64,000 nucleotides of DNA from Pogona vitticeps (lineage: Eukaryota; Chordata; Lepidosauria; Squamata; Agamidae), in NCBI RefSeq assembly GCF_051106095.1, contig NC_135785.1:102920501-102984500 (forward strand), in the 5' to 3' direction. The first letter of the stretch is position 1; every line of letters starts with the position of its first letter. Positions 11,504-23,535 of the stretch are shown here, in pieces. Under the pieces are notes generated by a model. The model was not told the DNA's origin. It searched no databases and saw only the letters and a list, made by a program, of their open reading frames with translations. The position numbers and the translations under genes are program-made.

Positions 11504-13257
11504 ATTTACAACAAAACAACTGTGAAAGTGATAAATAAATTACTCTTGTACATCACTTCTGGTACCAGAGTCAGACCTTGAGAAAGGTTTCTGAAGCAAG
11601 GGAATAAAAGGGTGACAATGTCTCCTACTTAAGAAGGACATTTATCTATATAAAGGGCTTTCAGAGGACAGTTACATATTTGACGATGTTCTCTGTTGGA
11701 AGGGCTATTCAGCCCAGGGCTGGTTTAAAGATTAAAAAATGCTTAAAAAGAGCAAGCAGAGGCCTTGAAGTTGACCAACCACAATTCTTTCTTCCTCAGA
11801 ACCATCCTGTGAGGTAGGCTACCAAATATTGAGCCAGATACCAGTCTGAGAGCTCAAGGGCTTGGACAGGGGGTTTCTGTCCCTAATCCCTCATTATAAT
11901 AACTACATCACAGTTGGCCAATCCTTGTGGACATTTCATTACATATACACCTTTTAAAACATGTATAGGTTTCCCAAGATCTTTCCTTTAAGGCAATTGT
12001 TAACCAACGGCAACTGGAATTTGCCATAAAGCCAATTACAAACCATAATGTGATTTAGCACATGAAAGCAGTCACTGCATGAATTAGTATTTTGCTTAAT
12101 TAGCCATAATAGCAAATCCCAAGATTCTCTGTTGGGTCTGTCAGTTATTATTAACTAGAGTCTTCAGAATACCCAACAATAATAGAACAGATATGGAACC
12201 CCCCCTGAGAAGACAGCAGTACTTGATAAGGAATGCAAATATTCTTCTGCTAGGGAATTTTTGAGCATAATCTCTGATTCATGCCACTGCAGGTCTGGCT
12301 AGAGTACTTCAAAGAATGTCACAGAAATGGAAAGTGCCTCACTTGCTTTTGTGGTATGTTGCAATTATAGGAATGAAAAGGTTACAAAGTTACAAATCAG
12401 GACCAGCCCACCCATAAGGCAAAGTGGGGTGGTTACTTCTAACAGAAGCTGAGTGGTATGGAACAGATAACAGCAACTCTTTGACTATTCTCATCTACTG
12501 GAGAACAGACCTATGTGTTCAAGGTTATCTGTCCTGCGCCTGCTAAGTGAGCTTGCTGCTCTTGAGAAAAGTGGAGGGGTCTACTCAGTTGTGGAGTGGT
12601 AAATTTGGAAGCACAGGAGCTCATCCTGATAATCCCTGTAGCCAGATGGTTCCTTCCTCTGGACAGCCCAAAATTGGATCAGTTCATATCAACAAATGAG
12701 AAGCAGGTCTTCTGTAAAGCTGATGGTGCTTAAGTTACCCTTTGAAGATCAAACCAGCCTCAAATGCAGCATCCCAACAGAGATGTTTTGCACAACAGAC
12801 AGTTCCTGGATAAATAGATCCCACCCCTGCAGTTGAGATGATTCCAGGTAAGCTCAGAGGGAACAGGGAAGCCCAAAAGGAATGTCAGATGATGTTATGT
12901 TCCCTGCTACCCAGAAAAGTCCAGGGCTTCAACCCTAAGAGCCCTGGCTTTTCTACACCAGTGTTGCTATCCCAGCAGTAATACTGAAGAATGATTAAGA
13001 TGGCAGTTCACTTGATATGTATAGGTAGTGCTAGATTCTGCCCCTATCACTTTGTTAGTCTAGCCAGATGTACACAGTATTTCTTTCACAAATTTCTCAC
13101 AAAGGACTAAATGACGGATGTGCACCATAGGCAATGCTTTGCAAAATGTGTAATCCCAATGAGCTTTATTGAACCAGGTCCATGTCAAAAAGGGAAATGA
13201 GGTGCTCTGTCTTTTTGGATGCTCTGCCTTACTGCACATTTGAATAAAAACCACATA
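11504..13257. other. No gene seen; homeodomain-site-rich segment
   Basis: The stretch is mostly unique. Around 12,000-12,180 it is AT-rich with TTTGCTTAATTAGCCATAAT and similar words, a possible conserved non-coding element. No open frame is convincing. Confidence 0.25.
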
Positions 13258-13678
13258 CAAGACGAGCGCCCCGTTTAATGACGAAACCGCATCATGACAA
13301 ACTTTTTGCGATCGCAAAAGCGATCGCTTTATGATGGTTTCAATGGGGGAATTTCACTTTGCGATGATCGGTTCCCTGCTTCAGGAACTGATTCTCGCAA
13401 AACGACGATTTTCGGCTAGCTGATCAACGGTTTCAAAATGGCTGCCGGGTAAAAAAAATGGCTCCCTGCTTTTTTCTGGGACAGATTCCTCGCTGCACGG
13501 GCAGCGAAAATAGCCACGCTATGGAGGATCTTCGCTGGACTGTGAGTTTCAAGCCCATAGGAATGCATTAATTGGGTTTTAATGCGTTTCTATGGGCTTT
13601 TTAATTTCGCATTACAATATTTTTGTTCTACAGCAATTTTGCTGGAATGAATTAATGCCATAATGCAAGGCACCACTG
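13258..13678 (-). mobile_element. MITE family 2 copy (CAGTGGTGCC-type ends)
   Basis: The right end reads GCAAGGCACCACTG followed by TA. The left end, after TA, reads CAAGACGAGCGCCCCG, a diverged form of the same terminal repeat. The interior has the GCGATCGCAAAAGCGATCGC palindrome and a CCCATAGGAATGCATTAA phrase shared with the copy at 41,978-42,403, in opposite orientation. There is no transposase. The probable superfamily is mariner/Tigger. Confidence 0.65.
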
Positions 13679-13824
13679 TATTATGCAATATAGAGGAATG
13701 TTGTGTCCCCTGCATATGCTCAGAACAGCCCCCTTTAGTTCTAAGGAAGCAAAAGAAGGCCACCTAGTGCTGATCACGGTTGAATAATGTTGCTGGAGAG
13801 AAGGGAAAGAGGGCTGATCCTTAG

Positions 13825-14720
13825 CTTTATTTATTTTATTTTATTTAAAATATTTTTACCCTGCCTTTCTCCTTGAAAAGGTCCCAAGGCGGCTCTCGAC
13901 AATGAAATACAATATTTAAATTGAAAACAATAAGTATGCAATGGTGGTTAACATCATTAAAAGGCAATATTTAAAATTACAAACAATGAATAAGCAGGCA
14001 TCTTACATTATTAACAGACAATATCAATAAGTATACAAAAGATCAATAAGTATACATTTTTTAAAAATGTCACTCTGAGAAATGGAAAACACAAAACTGG
14101 AAAACACAAATAGTATTAAAAATCCAGTCAAAGCAGTAATGCATAACAATCTATCTAAAAATCATCCACAGATAGCTGGTTACTGAGGAAAGGCTTGCCT
14201 GAAGAGAAAGTTTTTTGCCTGCTTGCAGAAGGATAGAAAAGATGGGGCCAGCCTGATTCTCTGTGGGAGGGAGTTCCAAAGTCTGGGAGCAGCAACAGAG
14301 AAGGTCCTCTTCTGTGTCCCCACTAGATGCACCTCTGAAAGTGTCAGAACAGAAAGAAAGGCCTCTCCTGATTATTTTAACACCCTAACCGGCTCATAAT
14401 GAGAGATACAGTCTTTGATGGCTTGGATCCAGGCCATTTAGGGCTTTATAGGTTAAAACCAGCACTTTAAATTGAGACTGGTAACTGATCAGCAGCCAAT
14501 GGAGCTGCTGTAACAGGGGGGTTATGTGGTCCCTGTAACCAGCCCCAGTCAGAAATCTGGCTGCTGCACTTTGGACCCATTTAAATTTCCTGACACTTTC
14601 CATCGGCAACCCCACATAGAGCACATTAAAGTAATCTAGCTGGGAAGTAACTAAGGCATGTATCACAGATATATAGATTTCCCATCCTTGGCACTGCTTG
14701 AGCATCTTTAAGGCAGGAGT
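13825..14720 (-). mobile_element. L2/CR1-like LINE 3' end with ORF2 C-terminal coding
   Basis: A minus-strand frame at 14,394-14,705 (103 codons) contains VIHALVTSQLDYFNVLYVGL, SAAARFLTGAGYRDHITPLL and HWLL, the conserved C-terminal block of L2/CR1 ORF2. After a stop, further decayed coding of the NSLP..IR.AP...FR type runs to about 14,170. The 3' UTR follows and ends near 13,830 in an AAAT-rich tail. The element is strongly 5'-truncated. It is not a host gene, despite the open frame. Confidence 0.75.
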
Positions 14721-16200
14721 GGGAACCAGTGAATTGGCTGACTCCCTAATTCAAAATAATAATTAAAAAATCAGACCAATTCAGAGGGATTTGTATGAAG
14801 TTCAGAAGCACAGCAATATACAATATTTCATACTGGGTGTGTGGAAAACTGTATTGATCATTGAGCCTTTGATTGGCTAAGAACGACGTCCTGCGAAGAA
14901 CAGTGATAATACAAATTACCGCTTCTGAGAAAATAGTAAAACATGTATATCACTGCTTTTGGAAGTGGATTCAGTAAAAGATGTCTCTGTTAAAATACGT
15001 GTCATTTATACAAGGCGGTGATCCTGTTCATTAGGAGTCAGTATTACTGTCCATAGGAAAACCTTTTTCAAGCTACTAAAGGAATGGAATCAATGTTACA
15101 AAGTATTTTAACAGGAAAGATGAGTGACCCCTTGCCCAGGCAAATGAAGCCAGAAGACTGAGAGATCCTCAGGCACTCTGCACGTTTTCTAGCCTCTTAT
15201 TCACAACACTGGCCAGATTAAAGAACATAAGAAGAGTCCTGCTGGGTGGTATTAAAGGCCCACCTAACCTAGCTCCAGGAACTAGGATGGCGTTGTCACA
15301 GGTGTTAACATATCAGCACTGCTCCCATTCGGCTTGATTCAATCAACTGACAGAAGAGATACTGATAATGTGATCGCCTTCTCTATGAGCCTTCATAGAG
15401 CAGTACAGTACTGTATACCAGTTTCTGCAGTCAGGACAAGCTGTATGCCACACATAAGTGAGTAGCCACTCCAGTTCACCCTGACCCCATCCCAAACAAC
15501 TATCTGCAATCATTGCCTCACTTTCCCTAGTGGTATAGCTAGCTCTGTAAGCCCCTTTCCTTATCTCAAGAACATTAAAAAGAGCTTGGAGCCAAAGCTG
15601 TGGGAATTTTAACAGGAATCACATCAACCACTAGGCAGTAACACCTTTCTCCATAGACAGCTTCTCTCGGGGACACACACATACAGAGACAGAGGGAGAG
15701 GGAGAGGGAGAGGGAAAGAGGGAGAGAAGGGGGAGAGAGAGAGAATGCAAAAAGCAAGATAATGTTTTCCTGATGAACTGGGACTTCAAGGATTTATAAA
15801 TATGCCTCACAGTACATTTTGCATTACAAACTCCTCATCCCTCATACGTACAGTCCTCATGGCTTCCTTGACTCTCTGTTCTGTGACCTGGAAAATGTCC
15901 AAGAAGACAGGATAAAGCATAACTGCCCTAAATGTCAGTAGAAATCGCATCCTTTCTATTAGACTACTGGAGCACCATTCATTGTCCCAATGTTCCGAAG
16001 AATAATTCTTCAAATTGGCCTTGACAAAGACACAATAGACTAGATCATCCTGATGTATTATTGTGATAAATGTTTATGTTTTTCCTCATGTCTTAGCAAC
16101 ACAGCATTACCTGCTAGTTCGCAGCACACTGATAGGTATTATGCATCTGTGCGAAGTGCTTGGCATAAATCCAGATTGTTTCTCCTTTCATCTTACAAAG
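14721..16200. other. No gene seen; GGGAGA repeat
   Basis: A purine-rich (GGGAGA)n-type microsatellite lies at about 15,688-15,744. The rest looks unique, with no credible coding. Confidence 0.35.
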
Positions 16201-16204
16201 GCAG

Positions 16205-16545
16205 ACACTCTCATCACTCTGGCACTACTTAATGGCTGAAATCATGTTGCTTGGTGTAGTTAGTCACATTGAAATAAGCCCACTGAATCAGAGGGCATTC
16301 TATGAGCCAATTTCTCCGTAAGTTCCATATATTAAAAAAGACCATTCTGGTTGTGACATTAGCATAAAGTGAACTCTACTTCATGGTTGAAATCCTGTTG
16401 CTTAGTGTAGTAAGTCATAACTAAAGTAGGTCCATTTGAATCAATGGAACTTATGGAAGAGCTAACTCACTAAATACACCAATGGGCCTACTCTAGTTGT
16501 GACGTACTCCACTATGCAACAGGATTTCAGCCACCAAACTCACTG
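16205..16545. mobile_element. Foldback MITE, complete hairpin plus an extra end
   Basis: The segment 16,385-16,536 begins GTTGAAATCCTGTTGC and ends GCAACAGGATTTCAGCC, with matching inner words (TAAAGTAGGTCCATTTG against CAATGGGCCTACTCTAG). It therefore forms a long inverted repeat. A second copy of the left end (GCTGAAATCATGTTGCTTGG) lies at about 16,232. A lone end of the same family is seen near 50,548. The superfamily is not determined. Confidence 0.6.
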
Positions 16546-17889
16546 AAAGAAATAGTATCAGTAAAGTCTGTATCTTCATTGTTCCTTTTAAAATGATTTT
16601 TCACTTATGTCCATTCAGTGTTTGTGTTAATTTGATAATCTTTGTAATGGGGGTCAGAACCCTTTGGCAATTTACACTTGCTAAAGGGAAGTCATGTAAG
16701 TCTCAGCAGCAAATTGGCATTCATTGATGAGGTGCTGGTTGCATTTCTGGCATGCAATAAATCTAGTGATAAGGTGCATACCCAGAAACACAACCACCAG
16801 CAGCTTATTGATGAGGAGCAGTTTCCAACCAAGACTTATGCAATTTCTCTTATGCCAGTGCAAATCACAAACAGAATTCTGCCTATAGGATCAATTGCAT
16901 CTGTTTTAAAATTGGCATTAGCAGGTACAGTACATTTAAATTGCACCATACCCAGCAAGAACTGAGTTATGAAGAAGCAGGACCCTTTTTCTTTGCTACT
17001 GTCTTTTCAGCTGGGGAGTAGTCACTTATTTTTTCCAATGCAACACCTCCCCAACCCCCACACACTGTATTTCAGATTGTGATGAAGGATACTACCACAG
17101 CCAAGATGGATGCCAAATAGAAGAATACACCCCATTCTGCAGGTGGAGGGATTTAAAGGCACGCGTAGATTAATGCTGAGGTACAGTCTTTTTGTTGCTG
17201 GTTTTGTTTACACACTTGGGGTAACAGACATGGGTCCCCTTATTCTACAGCCAATCAGAAGAACAACAGTGAGCTGAGAGAGCCTCAAAAAGTGTTGTTG
17301 TTTTTGTTTAGTTTTAACTTAATTTCACCAGACACAGTATTGCAGGGCAAAGGAGTTATCATTCTCACAAAGATTTTTTTAACTCTCCCCTTCCCCCAAA
17401 AATGAATAATTATTTTTATAATTAATAATTATTTGTAATTGTCATCTGGGAGAAGCCCCTGTGGGATCCCTGCAGCTACATGTGATTAATGGGCTGAACT
17501 TTCCCCATTCTTGAACTAAAACACAGAGAAACCTGAAGCCAGCATGCATCTAGATGTGCAAGGGGCCAGCAATACTATTTCTGTAGACACACATGCAAAG
17601 GACAGACCAAAACTATACAACCAAAATTCCCTGGCAAAACCTCAACAACTGAGAAAATCTACCGTTCAAATATCCTGTTGCAATTTGCCCCAAAACTTCA
17701 TTTTATCATCACAGATCAGCAACATTTTATCATCACAGATCAGTGCAGCCCTAAACAGATCAGGAAGGGACAATTTGGCCCCACTCCAAGCTCACCAAAG
17801 TTGTCTTAGGAGTCAAAACAAAGGAGCCAGTGTAGTTCACTGAATAGATTGGGAACAGTAGAGTTTAAGTCCTTTCTCACGTATGAAGT
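16546..17889. other. No gene seen; short tandem duplication
   Basis: The stretch is mostly unique. At 17,699-17,745 a word of about 24 bp (ATTTTATCATCACAGATCAG) occurs twice in tandem. Confidence 0.35.
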
Positions 17890-18127
17890 TAATTGGACAG
17901 CCCGAACATGTCACTGTTTATCTAATTAACCTACGCTGCCCTATTGTGGGTTATTATTCATAGCATCCTTGTTTGTGTTGTCGTAAATTGAATTTTTAAA
18001 AACATTTTAATCTTTGTTTTTGTTTGATTTATTCTTAATTCGGTTGGATTTAATCTATTGTTAACCACTCAGAATAGTGCCTTGCACTAATGAGTGTGGT
18101 ATAAAAGACCAATAAATAAACAAATAA
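17890..18127 (+). mobile_element. L2/CR1-like LINE 3' end
   Basis: The tail reads GTTAACCACTCAGAATAGTG ... GTGTGGTATAAAAGACCAA followed by an AAATAAACAAA tail, the usual LINE 3' end in this genome. Only 3' UTR is present. Confidence 0.6.
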
Positions 18128-18570
18128 TTGTGAGGATCAAATAACTTGTTCCTGATGGAATTCATATGGTATGATCATTGTGGATGGGTGTTGATCTGAT
18201 ATTTCAAGGAAGAATGGGATACCCATGTGGTAAATTGACTGCTAAGCTAAGGATGAGAAATGGCAAGGTTTAAATTTAGAAGTGTCAAGAATCACAAAAG
18301 AGGATTAGCTCAGCAAATAAATGTTTAGGATAATCATTTCCTCAAGTCTTGGTCACAATCAGTGTTTCTGTAGTTAAGGCACAATATTCTGTGAAATCAC
18401 TGCAGCTTCTTGAGGCAAAAAATAAATTTGCATCTAAATTGGGAATAGTTCTTTCTCACAAAAGGCCACTGTAGCTTGTCTTGTACAAACATGACTGTAT
18501 CATTTAGTGTTTATCATCTGCCTAAAATCAACACATGGTAAAGATGCTGAAGGTTTTAGAACTGATTCTG

Positions 18571-18656
18571 CAGCATGCCATATGTTGAAACATTGATCCA
18601 ACACCTGCAATATCAAGATGAAGAACATATACTTCAGCCTAAGGAACAATTGAATT
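18571..18656 (+). repeat. Direct repeat, copy 1 (partner at 19,471)
   Basis: The sequence from CAGCATGCCATATGTTG through ATTGATCCAACACCTGCAAT to a run ending ACAATT reappears about 900 bp downstream with scattered differences. The flanks do not match, so only about 85 bp is shared. The family is unknown. Confidence 0.6.
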
Positions 18657-18853
18657 CTCCAAAAACCCTCCGGTTTATGACTGTGGGAAATTATGCTTCT
18701 ATATGCACAATTCAAAAACCCAGGATGTGGCCCTATATTACTGTACAATATTGTGCCCACATTGCCAGTAGGAAAAAGGATGCCAAATTTTACAGAGCAA
18801 AGGGCAGTCTGAATGTTGACAACACCAATGGCAGCAGTCAAGATGGTCTAGAG

Positions 18854-18948
18854 CAGTGGTCCACAACCTTGGGCCTCCAGATGTTCTTGGACTTCAACTT
18901 CCAGTTGCAGTCCAAGAACATCAGGAGGCCCAAGGTTGGAGACCACTG
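18854..18948. mobile_element. hAT-type MITE, copy 1 of a tandem pair
   Basis: The 95-bp hairpin element starts CAGTGGTCCACAACCTTGGG and ends GTTGGAGACCACTG. It is flanked by exact 8-bp copies of GTCTAGAG at 18,846-18,853 and 18,949-18,956. Ends of the CAGTGG type with 8-bp targets containing TCTAGA fit the hAT superfamily (Charlie-like). It has no coding. Confidence 0.8.
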
Positions 18949-18956
18949 GTCTAGAG

Positions 18957-19092
18957 CAGTGGTTCTTAACCTTTGTTACTCGGATGCTTTTGAACTGCAA
19001 CTCCCAGAAACCCCAATCAGGACAGCTGGTGGTGAAGGCTTCTGGGAGTTGCAGTCCAAAACTCCTGAGTAACCCAAGGTTAAGAACCAGTG
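18957..19092. mobile_element. hAT-type MITE, copy 2 of a tandem pair
   Basis: The 136-bp element starts CAGTGGTTCTTAACCTT and ends AAGGTTAAGAACCAGTG, perfect terminal inverted repeats of about 17 bp. Its flanks are the shared GTCTAGAG at 18,949-18,956 and a third copy at 19,093-19,100. The interior contains the AACTGCAACTCCCAGAA phrase common to these MITEs. It shares the middle target copy with the element to its left. Confidence 0.8.
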
Positions 19093-19274
19093 GTCTAGAG
19101 GATACCCTTCTCTGCTCATTACCATTCACACTTGTTGAAAAGCTGCCCTGACAGTTGCTTTGTCTTTGGGAGAGAAGTGGTGAACTGGTGAAAAAAGGGG
19201 TCAGTTTCTGGGATTTTCCTTTGTATGGTGAATGATAGTGGTTTGGGGCGGGGACTCCTGTTCAACATATTGAC

Positions 19275-19445
19275 CATTAGTCTGTGGAATGTCTCAGGGT
19301 TCCATGATTTCCCATATTATTTCACATATACCTGAAAAACTTGAAAGAGGATGTCCAGAATTTTGTGGTCTGGTACCACCAGGGTCCTGATGACACACAA
19401 CTCCATCTCCTTTTTAAGATCTTCCATGAGGCCCTTTTCTCAGTC
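19275..19445 (+). mobile_element. L2/CR1-like LINE fragment around the reverse transcriptase DD motif
   Basis: Plus-strand coding traces include a TCTCAGGGTTCC segment (QGS-like) and, near 19,385, GATGACACACAACTCCATCT, reading DDTQLHL, the decayed form of YADDTQLYL. Both ends are missing and no open frame survives. Confidence 0.5.
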
Positions 19446-19470
19446 TCTCAGGCCCCACTGTGTTGGTCAC

Positions 19471-19556
19471 CAGCATGCCATGTGGTGCAACATTGATCCA
19501 ATACCTGCAATATCAAGAGTGAAGAACGTAGCCTTCAACTTAAAAAACAATTAGGA
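19471..19556 (+). repeat. Direct repeat, copy 2 (partner at 18,571)
   Basis: It carries CAGCATGCCATGTGGTGCAA, ATTGATCCAATACCTGCAAT and AAAAACAATT in the same order and spacing as the copy at 18,571-18,656. Confidence 0.6.
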
Positions 19557-20017
19557 GACCTTTTCAAGTAGCTGTTCCTGTAAAGTAGGGCTGGACAACT
19601 TTTTTTATGGGATCAAGAACTATTTTTGTTGCTGGACAACCAGTAATCCTCTCCTTTCAGGTCTAGGCGATGATGGTATGAGCAGAAGCCACATCAGTTA
19701 TCCATCACAACTCCTCCCAACAAACATGACTAAAATAATATGGGGGTCACAATTTGTATGATCCATGTTTGTCTCCTAGTTCTCCTTTTTCACTAACACA
19801 GGCTGATTGGCGCATAACCCAAACTATATAGGAGTTGCTTTAGTGACATATGACTTAATAAACCTTTGTAATCAAGAAAAGACAAGAGATTATTCCTTTC
19901 AATATGCCCATCTAGAGTCTCACTACACATGGCTTTCAAAAAGCAATACTGATTCTCCTTTCTATGCATCTAGCAAGGATTTACATAGAAGGATATGACA
20001 TGAAGGTGTTCAACAAC

Positions 20018-20092
20018 TCTGGGAAAAGTTAGTGTTTTTGGAGGATTCTGGAAGTTATAATCCAAAAAAGTAACTTTTCCTGGATCAGTGTG
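20018..20092. mobile_element. Small foldback element
   Basis: GGGAAAAGTTAGTGTTTTTG is mirrored by AAAAAAGTAACTTTTCCTGG around a 35-bp centre, a short MITE-like inverted repeat. A related sequence lies near 50,150-50,265. Confidence 0.45.
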
Positions 20093-22116
20093 ACTGTCCT
20101 TTCGGTAAACTCAGACATAGTAAAGTCCTGGAGGAAGAGCAGTATGTAAGGATCTCATGATCTTTTATGGCAAGCAGCAGCAACAAACTCACCAAGATGA
20201 GTTTTATCCACTTTCATCTTGTAAGGAGCAAATACCAGTTTTCTCACATTTTCTCCAATTGTTGTCAAGAGATATAATTGGCTCCTCACATCTTATTTTC
20301 ATAACAAACTTGTGCAGTAGAACAGACAGAGGGAATGTGACTGGCTGAAGATTACACATGGGTTTTGTGGGTCAAAGGGGACTAAAACCCATAATTCCCA
20401 TATCCCAGGTTAACACTCTCAGCACCACACTATTACATGATCCACACTGATAAAACAACAGTTTAAAAAACCTGCATATGGTTGAATCTGTTGCAAAGTT
20501 TTGAAATTCTCATAAAATTCCCTTTTGCTATGCAGTAGAAGTACAGATACTCACAGAGGAGAATAGCTACAAGTTCCCCAGAGTTTATCTCTTTCTAATT
20601 AATTGCTATTAAAAGTTTCAATAAATCACACTGAGGCATCTGTAGGAGAAAAAAATAATAAAAAATCTTTACTTATAGTTGCTTGAACTTATAGACTTGT
20701 ATATACTGCTTTCTTTACTGCACACATCCTTAGCAATCCAGTTAACAGATCAACAGCAAACAAAGAGACTAAAGAGAGTGAAAAAGCACTCAGAAGTTAT
20801 GTGTGGCTCTTTTTTAAAAGGCTGGGAGGAACTAGAAAGTTAGAGTTGGAAAAACAGATAATCACCCCAACCCAGAAAAATCCCTCTCAAACAAACTACA
20901 GGCAGCATGCGAGGTTGCAAATAAAACTCTAACAGAATCCAGTAATATCCTTCTACCAATAGTACAGACATTACTTGTGGACTAAATGTCCCCCTCTTCA
21001 TTGCAACTGCCAGCATGCCCTCCAGAAGGTTCTCATGCAGCTCTGGGAAGATGGAGATGGAGTGGACATCAGCAGGAGAAGGAGACAGCTGTTAGGATTA
21101 TTTGGAATGTAATCTTCTAGAGTGCAATGGCCCATTGACTACCTAAGACTACCAATCTACATATATAGTAGATTTTAAAAAAGACAACTGGGGGTAGGAT
21201 ATGAGGGTTCTCATCTACCAAGCCTTCCCCACTGAGGGCAGATCATCTGTTATACACACGGGTGCTGTCTTCCAAAAAAAAATTTAGACTCCTGTGTCAT
21301 GAACACAAGCATCACAGGACATTGGACATTGGATTTAGTATTAAGGGCAATCCAATAGGCCTTCAAGAACCTTTCATGTCCATTTTCTACTTTGGTTCAT
21401 TATATCCTAAGTAAAACGTTAGTATCTGCCCACATTTATCCCCATGTACTGCAAAACACACTGGAACTATCACTGATCCAGAAAATAAATGTGTGCCTTG
21501 ATTTCAATTACAATTTGCCCTCACCAATTAAAACTGACCCACGCGCCAGATAATTAATTGAAGTGTGCACTCTTCATGAAAATGCCTAAACATTATGGCC
21601 GGAGTCCTGTTGGAATCATGCAACATAGCTTGGCAATCATGTAAGCAGCATACCCAGTCTTGCTGGTTGATTGTTCTGCCCTCAGGCACTCCTGGACACA
21701 CACACTTGCTCAAGTGCCCGGATTGACAATGAACAGACAGAAAAATGCAGATACGGCATAGGAACAGATGTTGAAGACTTGATCACACTGACCTTCATTG
21801 CAAACAAACAAACAAAACTTTTAAAATAATAAATTCAGTATTATTTCCAAGGCCAGCCTTACCGTTACTCTAGTAGCAGATTGTAGGGTGTCACGAAAGG
21901 ACAAAGAATTGTTACTTATTTCAATGGCAGCAATTCGTGTTGTTGTTTTAATTGCTAGGGATCAGAAGTAGTGGTGGAATTATTTGCTTCAGATAGCAAA
22001 ATAATGTAACTGGCTTTGTATAATATATACCTTGATGCAGATAGCTGGAGATGTTCTTTGTTGCTCTACTTCAAGCCACAAAATATGCAGAATACACCCA
22101 GTTCAAGGTACTGTAC
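20093..22116. other. No gene seen
   Basis: The sequence looks unique. A repeat-poor AT-rich part at about 20,490-20,660 (TCTTTCTAATTAATTGCTAT) could be conserved non-coding DNA. There is a short AAAC repeat at about 21,805. Confidence 0.25.
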
Positions 22117-22376
22117 CTCCTTTATTTATTTATTTATTTATTTATTGGATTTATATACCGCCCCATAGCGCTACAAGCACTCTCCGGGCGGTTTACAATT
22201 TTAATTATAAAGGCTACACATTGCCCCCCCAGCAAGCTGGGTACTCATTTTACCGACCTCGGAAGGATGGAAGGCTGAGTCAACCTTGAGCCGGCTACCT
22301 GGGATTTGAACCCCAGGTCGTGAGCACAGTTTTAGCTGCAGTACAGCGTTTTAACCACTGCGCCACGAGGCTCTTT
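22117..22376 (-). mobile_element. tRNA-derived squamate SINE with GGCGGTATATAA-type tail
   Basis: On the minus strand the head GAGCCTCGTGGCGCAGTGG carries an A box and GGGGTTCAAATCCCAGG carries a B box. The body has TTGACTCAGCC and GAGGTCGGTAAAATGAGTAC, then the CCGCCC...GGGCGGTATATAAA end and an AAAT tail of about seven units. It looks complete and fairly well preserved. It faces the copy at 23,536 of the same family. Confidence 0.8.
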
Positions 22377-22455
22377 AAAAGCAAGCCCAGAAGGTCTCTC
22401 TGCTAGTAGGTCATCCAAGGCTTTCAATTTAGGGCAATTAAGTCCTGCATCTTCC

Positions 22456-23530
22456 TCTTTTTTTAAAAGATATTTTTATTCATTTCATAGGGATAGGGGT
22501 TATGGTACAAATAGGAGGTCAGATAAGAATGGGGTAAGGGTAAGAAAAGATAAAATTCCAGAGAGCGAAAAGTATTCTTACAGCCGCTTATACAATTGTA
22601 TTAAAGATGGAAATCGTGCAAAGAAAAAACACACCATTATAACAATTTTCCATAATATTTATCATTACTAATCTTCATTTTCTTGGACTTTCTCTTTCTT
22701 TTTATCTTTAAGTTTACTAGTTTTATAGGTTTAATATTATTCTGCCATCGTATATCTATTATTCTAAATTGTTTTATTGCTAAATCACTGTTATAACCAT
22801 TAATATGTGTTTATTTTATCATATATTCTTTCACCACAAAATACCTTCTCAGTTTTAACAATGTTTATCTCCACTGCTCTGTCTCCATATTCTAACCAAT
22901 ATTTTGTGCCCCTATTATCATGTCATCTTTCGTTTTCCATCTTATGGACCATGCACCCATTCTTAAGAGCTTCATCCACTCCAGATATTGTCTCCTTTGC
23001 CTCATCTGCCACAGCATGTGTCCCATCATCTCGATTCTTCTCCCTTTCATATCAAAATTCATAGTAATTTGATGCATTTCCGCTGTTGACATCTTCGTAA
23101 GTGGGATTAACAAATTGGCTTTCCACTGCACTGTATCTTCACCTTTTTCTTCTAGAACCTTTTGGGTTTTAAGAATAAAATTATCTGTCTTTGATTGTGG
23201 TTTTAAAAAGTTGATTCCCCGTTGCAGTTTCACTTCTTTCTCTGTGTTCACCATCTTGACTATAAATTCCATTTGTGTCCCAGGTCTTTAATTTGTTCAA
23301 ATACGTAGCTGATCCATCTCTGTTTTCATCTGGTGCAGTCCATTAAGTATAATGTTCTGAATATTCTTGACGATGTCTCAATGTTCCATTATCGGAGATA
23401 TTATCTGGATTTCTTTCCAGCAGGTAGTGACCACAATAGTTATTCACAATAATAGCTTGGGGCAAAAGATTGACAGAAAGAAGGCCTTTGCCCAAGACTG
23501 TTTCTGGCTGCTTCACAGATTTAAATCCAT
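22456..23530 (-). mobile_element. L1-like retroelement remnant with ORF1-type coiled-coil coding only
   Basis: A minus-strand frame at 22,892-23,272 (126 codons) has MEFIVKMVNTEKEVK, VLEEKGEDTV and MSTAEMHQITMNFDMKGRRI, which read like the coiled-coil and following region of a squamate L1-type ORF1. No endonuclease or reverse transcriptase coding follows. AT-rich 3' UTR leads directly to an A-rich tail near 22,456. It may be a half-L1 type or a deleted L1. The family call is from remembered resemblance. Confidence 0.4.
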
Positions 23531-23535
23531 CAGTA

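Noticed and set aside
14394-14705. 103-codon frame as a host gene
   Set aside because: Its sequence is the C-terminal block of L2/CR1 ORF2, followed by LINE 3' UTR.
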